From Muscardinus avellanarius (lineage: Eukaryota > Chordata > Mammalia > Rodentia > Gliridae), in the NCBI GenBank assembly GCA_963383645.1, contig OY726572.1, positions 28,402,792 to 28,466,791 on the forward strand: DNA of 64,000 bases, given 5' to 3'. The notes beneath the pieces were generated by a model that did no database searches, was not told where the DNA came from, and was given only the letters and a program-made list of their open reading frames with translations. Position numbers and translations under genes: made by a program. Below are positions 57,832 to 64,000 of the stretch, one piece after another. Every line of letters begins with the position of its first letter. Within the stretch, counting starts at the first letter, position 1.

Positions 57832-58352
57832 GATATAATTTTTATATAATAAAGTAAACCCAGTAAATGGTTCAATAGCTCTTAGTATATCACAGAATTG
57901 TGCAACCATCACTCTATTATGACGTTTTTAAGTCTTCTAATTTTAGAACTTATTTTTTCACACTTGGAAGACACCCCTTGTACCTACTGGCAATCAAATT
58001 TCCATCCCTTCCTTTACTCCTTCACCCCTAAGCCCTTAGCCAGAGACCAACATTCAGCTACATTCTCTTTGGGTTTGCCTCTCCTTCACATTTCATATAG
58101 GTAGTATCAAAACATTTTTATGTCTGTGGCTAACTTCTTTTAAATAATGATTTTGAAGTTTACTTGTGTATATGTTTCCACTTTCTGGTATTAGGCATAA
58201 TGTTGTTGTGAACTTTGATATACAAATTTTTATGTGGTCATTTTTTTTTTGAGAATCTTCCTAGGATCATAATTCTTGGGTCATATGGTAATCCTATATG
58301 TAACATTTTCAGACATATCTAAACTTTCTCTCCTCTTTTACTAGCCCTCATT

Positions 58353-58360
<8 letters not shown>
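57832..58360. other. No recognised gene
   Basis: Includes the right target duplication (57831-57844), then AT-rich unique-looking sequence. Confidence 0.4.
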
Positions 58361-58401
<41 letters not shown>

Positions 58402-58455
58402 ACTGGGAATTGAATTCAGATGCGTTTTGTCTCCAAGATACATCCCTAGCCCTTT
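58361..58455 (-). repeat. (GT)n tract with dID SINE fragment
   Basis: A GT run at about 58361-58399 leads into 'tactgggaattgaattcaga' and 'ccaagatacatccctagccc'. Confidence 0.8.
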
Positions 58456-58484
58456 TTCTTTTTCTCTTTTTTATTGTTTGGAAA

Positions 58485-58650
58485 TAGGGTTCACAGACAG
58501 CCTCAGCTACTCAGTGAGGCCCTTTGCAACTCAGTGAGACCCTATTTTAAAATGAGAAATTAAAAAAAAGGGCTGGGGATATATCTCAGAGGTAGAAAAC
58601 TCCTGGGTTCCATCCCCAGTACTTCAAAAAGAAAAAAAAAAAAGAAAGAA
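58485..58650 (+). repeat. B1-dID SINE, partial
   Basis: End of B1 ('gtgaggccctttgcaactca'), linker, dID ('gggctggggatatatctcag') and poly(A). Confidence 0.85.
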
Positions 58651-58739
58651 ATAGGGTCTAGGTGTTGAGAGTCTTGCTAATTTGAAGAGGCTGTCCTATC
58701 TCAACCTCCCATGTATTGGAATTATGGGTATGCTATACT

Positions 58740-58930
58740 GCACCTGGCCTTGTCCTTTTTTGTGTGTGGTGATAGGGATTGAACTCTGAGCTATAGTCCC
58801 AGCCTATTTTATTTTTTTATTTAGAAACAGGGTCTCACTAAGTTGCTGGGGCTAGCTTTGAAGCTGAGACCCTCCTGTCTCAGTCTCCCAAGAACTGGGA
58901 TTACAGGCATGTGCCACCATGCCTGGCTCA
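58740..58930 (-). repeat. B1-dID SINE
   Basis: 'gtgtggtgatagggattgaa', then 'tttagaaacagggtctcact', then 'gggattacaggcatgtgcca'. Confidence 0.88.
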
Positions 58931-59544
58931 GTCTTGTTTTAATAACACCATCCTTGATCATTATAAATGTGAGGTGGTATCACATCATGGTCTCCAGTTA
59001 CATTCTCTTAATGACAATTTATATTGAATATTATTTTTAAAGTAAACCCTCCACATATCATTTTTTGGGGGAAATGTCAATTCAAATATTTTGGTCATTT
59101 TAAATGTATTTTATTGTGTATATTTAGGGAATATTTATTTTATTGTGTATATCAAGGGCGTATGTGTTATGAAAAATGTATACATTATAAACTGGTTATT
59201 TTAGTGAAGTGGGTTAACATATCCATCATCTCACATAGTTATCAACCCTTGCCTGCCTGTGCCATGACAAGGAAAGCTAAAATCTAATCAGTTAGCAAAA
59301 CTTCTGAATACCGTATACTAACTATAGCCTTTATGTTGTATATTATATGCTTCAACATGTTTCTGCTTTTTATCCTCTCACCTATATTTTCTCATTTTCT
59401 TACCTTACCCCCACTGGGGGATCATTGCTTTATCCTCCTTATATTTGACCCTCTTTTTTAGATTGGATTATGTAATATGTTTCTTTCTGTATTTTACTTA
59501 ACATAATATCCTCTAGGTCCATTACTCAGACTTTTTTTTTTCTT
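58931..59544. other. No recognised gene
   Basis: AT-rich. 'gttctgtattttacttaaca'-like text near 59480-59525 resembles a minus-strand L1 end, but weakly. Confidence 0.35.
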
Positions 59545-60385
59545 TTTTTTTTTTTTGCAGTACTGGAGATAGAACCCACAGACATTCTACCCTCAGTCCT
59601 ACTTCTACTTTTTTTTTGTGTGTGTGGTGGGGGGGGTCTGGGGATGGAACCCAGGGGCATTAAACCTCCAAGCTACACCCCTTGCCCTATTTTTTATTCT
59701 TTATTTTGAAACAGGGTCTGTCTCACTAAGTTGCAGAGGGCCTCACTAAGTAGCTGAGGCTGTCCAAGAACCGTGATCCTCCAGTCTCTGCCTCCTGAAT
59801 ATAGGGATTACAAGTGTGAGCCACCATGTCTGGCTCAGTCCTACTTTTTATTTTTTATTTTGAAACAGGATCTCACTGAGTTGCAAAGGGCCTCACTAAG
59901 TACCTGAGGCCGTCTGTGAAGCATGATCCTCCTGTCTCAGCCTCCCAAATGCTGGGATTACAAGTGTGCGCCACCACACCCAGCCCTTAGACATTTTTAT
60001 TCGTCATTTATCTTATTGGCCATCAGTTTTTTCATGTGTTTGGAGGTTGGGAACTGAGGATTGAACCTGGGGGCATTCTTCCTTTGAGCTATATCTCCAG
60101 CCCTATTTTATTATTTCTTTTTTGTTTTGAAATAGGGTCTTGCTAAATTGCTGAGGCTGGCTTTGAACCTGTAATCTTTCTGTCTCAGGCTCTCAAGTAC
60201 TGGGATTACAGGTGTGCACCACCATAATATCCCAGCTATTTGGGAGGCTGAGAAAGCAGGATTATAGGTTCAAGGCTGGCTTTGAATCTTGCTACATTTC
60301 TGAGGCTGTTTTGGAAGTTGCAATTCTTCTGTGTCAGCCTCCTAAGGACTGGTATTACAGGAATACACAACCATGCCCAGCTGGT
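59545..60385 (-). repeat. Cluster of nested B1-dID SINEs
   Basis: At least three minus-strand SINEs and a fourth B1-like piece are packed together. An inner SINE (about 59608-59833) is flanked by CTCAGTCCTACTT (59592 and 59834), which shows it inserted into the linker of an outer SINE (59545-59590 plus 59848-59995). Another lies at 60035-60225, and a B1-like half at 60235-60385. Confidence 0.85.
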
Positions 60386-61384
60386 TGTCTCATTCTTGAT
60401 CATAGTGAAAAGTATTTAACAGTTAAACAATAATATTATATTTAATTCCATGATTTCAAGGATGTTCTTCAGCTGATTGAGAACATTCACTATTTTTATT
60501 TTCTTGAGTATTTATCATCATATGAATATTCTAGAGTTTGCCAAATGATTTTTCTAGTCTTTTGATATGACAATGTAATTCAAGTTATTTATTATGATGG
60601 TACATTATATCTTTTAATGTAAATACAATTTTTACTCTTATCTTTTTACTGGAATAGTCCTTATTCTTCTGCTCTTCCAGTCACTCTATTGACTGGAATT
60701 CTATTCACTCTGATAGGTGCACCCTAATTCAGTTTTCAAGAAGCTCTGACCCATAAAATTTGATTTATATGGTGATTTTTTATAATTTTTATCCCACCCT
60801 AGTCAGTTATGTACTTATCACTTCATCCTACATAGTCCTACATATATGTACTATATAATAATTGTTCTGAAGGAAAGAAACATGCCGCAGGGTTGTATCA
60901 CGTCATAGAAGTACTCTTAGCAGAACACTACATCTAGATCATACATAAAAATGTTGCTCAGTGAATATTTGTTGAGTTAGAAAATGTTTCCAGTTTTGCT
61001 CAATATAATATTCAGTTGGTGCAATCCCATCATACTCAAAACATGCTAAATTCAAATTAATAATTATATTTCCATTTTCCTTGACTTTTTTCATGTTCTT
61101 GATGTCAATTTATGGCAGATTTAAATATGTGGATAAATATTTCTAGAACATTTCAACAGAAAATCCAGTTGAAGAATGTGCCCAAGTGGAAAACAACATT
61201 TTTAGTTTTAACTCAAAAAACTGTTGAGAGTAATATTGACATGACATAGATCTCATCCTTAGTTCTCTAACTCTGACAATATTCTAGCACTAAATTTAGA
61301 AGTTTTAAAGAAACAACAAAAACCTTTTATCTGTCAAGCCCTTTGAATAAGCTAAAAGTGTAACACACAACTTTTTTTATTTTT
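60386..61384. other. No recognised gene
   Basis: AT-rich sequence, no supported feature. Confidence 0.4.
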
Positions 61385-61605
61385 CTTATTTTATTTTTGT
61401 GGTACTGGGTATGGAACCCAGGGGCATTGTACCTCCAAACTACAACCATCCCTATTTTCTAGTCCACTTTCATTTTGTTACAGGGTCTCCCTGAGTTGTG
61501 AAGGGCCTCGCTAAGTAGCTGAGGTGTCCATGAACCATGATCCTCTGGCCTCAGCTTCCTAAATGCTGAGATTATAAGCATGCACCACCATACCTGGCTC
61601 CTCCA
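61385..61605 (-). repeat. B1-dID SINE
   Basis: 'gtggtactgggtatggaacc', then 'ttacagggtctccctgagtt', then 'gattataagcatgcaccacc'. Confidence 0.88.
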
Positions 61606-61656
61606 TCTTTTTTTTAGAAGAGAGCTCCCAGTTTTCTAGCAATGGCCTAAGAAAAA

Positions 61657-62056
61657 CAAACAGTTCGCAGAAAATAAAAACCAGATGCTTCCCCTAATCG
61701 GCAATAACTAGGAGGAGAGGGGTAACAGGAAGAAGTCGAGTTATAGAAAGGGCCCTATAGCGAAGCAATTAAGGTGACCAATCAGAGGGTATGGGATAGG
61801 GGAGGATGGAACCTCTTTAAAACTCAAGACGTACCTAAACAAATGTATCAAAGTTATCACCAAACAAGCATGGGATTGAGGGAGGGGGAGGGAATGGGAT
61901 GGGGACTGGATGAGGGCTAATTGGATGATGTGTGCTTGTATATCCTCTCAAGTCTTGTATTCCAGTGTGATGTATGATTACAATGCACAAATAAAAATAA
62001 ATTAAAATAAAAAAACAAACAAGAACAACAACAACAAAAACAAAACCAAACAGTTC
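61657..62056 (+). mobile_element. Short insertion of the shared L1/composite 3' end, with target duplication
   Basis: The body 61667-62046 starts 'cagaaaataaaaaccagatg' and ends in an A-rich tail. CAAACAGTTC flanks it at 61657-61666 and 62047-62056. It is a 5'-truncated copy of the same 3' segment that ends the four composite elements. Whether the source was a composite or an L1 cannot be told from this piece. Confidence 0.85.
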
Positions 62057-62599
62057 ATCCTCAACAGCCCTGTCTTTCAGGCTCAAGTGTGAGTGACTTA
62101 CCTTATAAAAGGGGTTATGAGAAGTCTAACATAGAAGGGCATGTGTACCTGCCTGAAGAATGCTGCCCTGGCCTTGCTAGGACCTAAAAAATTAGCTCAC
62201 AGCACTGGCCTCTGCTTTGTTTTTGTTTTTTGTTTATGGTGAACAATTTATTGTATATAAAACATTAGAGTCATAAAATCATCATGAGTATATTTTAAAA
62301 TAATTACATATGTACATTCCTCTTCCCAATGGATGGCATAACAGGGCTATATCTATTATTCTTATTGAAAAATAACCTTAAATGGGTGTTTATGTGTGTC
62401 CAGTATAATTTATATATGTGTGCATTTAGGGCCTGGTATATATGTTCACTTACTGTATATCTGTGTACATAAACAATAATACCCCTTTTTTATATAACTC
62501 ATACACTTGATAAAAAATTAAACATAGAGATATTTCAAACTACAGCCCTAAAATATATAATCCTACACAAAAATACAGGTTATGTTTTTGTTTTTTATT
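62057..62599. other. No recognised gene
   Basis: AT-rich, unique-looking sequence. Confidence 0.4.
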
Positions 62600-63600
62600 T
62601 ATTTATTTATTTTATTTGTGTACTATAGTCCCACATTATAATGTGGATCATGTTGACAGTGCCATATATTCCCACAGTACTTAATGCCCCCCCTTCACCC
62701 TTTTTCTCCCAATACTGAGTATCCAGGTCAACAATGTTATATTCACATGTATACACATATTTGGATGTAGCTTTTCCATTTATTAATCTCAGCCTTCTTA
62801 CTCCCTTACCCCTACGTTTCGGCTTTGCTGAGGTTTCTCTTCCATTATCTGGAGTTTCTTTGGTATCCCTAATACTCCTCAGCTTGAGCTTATTTGAGAA
62901 AACATATGTCCCTTCTCCTGTGCTTGGCTGATCTCACTTAGCATAATGTTCTCCAGGTCTTTCCATCTTCTTTCAAATGACATTATTTTGTTCTTCTTTA
63001 CTGCTGAGTAGAATTCCATTGTTTGTATTTTCCATAATCTTGCAACTCATTCATCTGTTGATAGAGACCTAGTTTGGTCCCATATTTTGGCTATTGCGAA
63101 TTGTGCTGCTATGAACATGGGTATGTATATGTTACTGTAGATCTCTGCTTTCAGCCCCTTTGGAAAGATACCCAGGAGTGGTACAGCCAGATCATATGGA
63201 GGATCCATTCCCGGTTTTCTAAGGAATCACCACACTGATCTCTAAAGTGGCTGAACTAGTTTGCACTCCCACAAACAATGTAAAAAAGTTTCTATTTCCC
63301 CACATCCTAGCCAGCATTTGTTGTTATTTGACTTCTTTTTGTTGGCACTCTCATTGGGGTTAGTTGGAATCTCAGTGTCGTTTTCATTTTCATCTTCCTC
63401 ATAGCTAATGATGAACGTTTTTTAATGTATCCATTGGCCATTTGTATCTCTTCTTTTGTGAAGTTTTTATTAAATTCAGTTTTCTATTTCTTAATTGGGT
63501 TATTTGTTTTTGCTAGTGTAGAGTCTTTTTGAGTTCTTTGTATATTCTGGGTATCAGCCCTTTATCAGAGTGGTATCTGGTAAAGATCTCCCATTCTGTA
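62600..63600 (-). mobile_element. L1 ORF2 carboxy-terminal region and 3' end
   Basis: Reverse complement of L1 text: 'gtgtactatagtcccacatt' (3' end), 'actgctgagtagaattccat', 'tgtgctgctatgaacatggg', 'catttgtatctcttcttttg', 'tctgggtatcagccctttat'. Frame is broken by stops. Confidence 0.85.
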
Positions 63601-64000
63601 AGCTTTATAATGAATTTCAAATGAAGAAATAAAAGACTCAGAATGGCCAAAGCAATGCTGAACAATAAGAACCATAAAGGAGGCATCACAATCCCTCACT
63701 TCAAATTATACTACAGAGAAATAGTAGTTAAAACAGCATGGTACTAACACAATAACAGGCACACAAACCAATGAAACAGAATAGATGATACAGAAACAAA
63801 CCCACACACTTATAGTCAATTGATCTTTGACAAAGGGGCCAAACTCATATGTTGGAGATAAAACAGTCTTTTCAACAAATGGTGCTGGGAGAGCTGGCTA
63901 TCCATTTGTAGAAAGATGGGAGTAGAGGAGCAAATAAGGCAACCTAACTGTGGGGATGGTGTGGGTGGGGGAGAAGAAAACTCTTTAAAATGCACGATGC
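63601..64000 (+). mobile_element. L1 ORF2 segment in opposite orientation, joined to an L1 3' end piece
   Basis: 63620-63900 reads plus-strand ORF2 ('agcatggtactaacacaata', 'aaatggtgctgggagagctg'), the segment that normally lies just upstream of the minus-strand piece. From about 63912 the text changes to the shared 3' end ('ggagcaaataaggcaaccta', 'ctctttaaaatgcacgatg') and leaves the window. Confidence 0.75.

Overview
This window reads as nuclear DNA of a rodent, most likely from the squirrel-related clade. The dominant SINE is a B1 (7SL-derived) left half joined through an A-rich linker to an ID-like tRNA-derived right half, and it occurs more than a dozen times. That fused architecture is, to my knowledge, typical of squirrels, dormice and the mountain beaver. 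L1, L2/MIR fossils and endogenous retroviral LTRs complete the picture. I recognise no host protein-coding exon, no structural RNA gene and no CRISPR array. The only intact recognised coding sequence is an L1 ORF1. The window behaves as AT-rich, gene-poor sequence heavily loaded with young retroelements. Layout: 1-4919 is mostly unique or old-repeat DNA. 4920-8571 is a complete, recently inserted endogenous retrovirus: two 255-bp LTRs differing at one base, a 5-bp target duplication, a tRNA-Phe-like primer site, a decayed gag zinc knuckle and no pol. 9800-14603 (-), 18134-22708 (-), 34054-37075 (+) and 43269-45746 (+) are four copies of one large composite non-autonomous retroelement. 29867-32824 (-) and 55064-57831 (+) are two copies of an ORF1-only L1 derivative that carries a captured antisense piece of L1 ORF2; the second has an intact ORF1 and a clear target duplication. 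Solo LTRs sit at 18863-19304 (inside a composite element) and 48617-49074 (inside a SINE). Old L1 fossils lie at 39800-42230, 46590-48425 and 62600-64000. The composite element is the most striking content. In sense order it has a 5' end with an AAGATGGC-type motif, a non-coding 5' domain, a module that occurs twice, an array of ~165-175-bp units with recurring AAGATGGC-like cores, a B1-dID SINE with a microsatellite in its linker, a GC-rich VNTR of 50-bp units arranged as ~100-bp dimers, and an L1-derived 3' end. This layout is analogous to hominoid SVA and gibbon LAVA elements but built from different parts. Copy 1 carries a perfect 16-bp target duplication and about 275 bp of apparent 3'-transduced flank, which is direct evidence of L1-type mobilisation. 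Most of the many ORFs of 60-200 codons arise in stop-poor VNTR, microsatellite or LTR DNA and are not considered genes.
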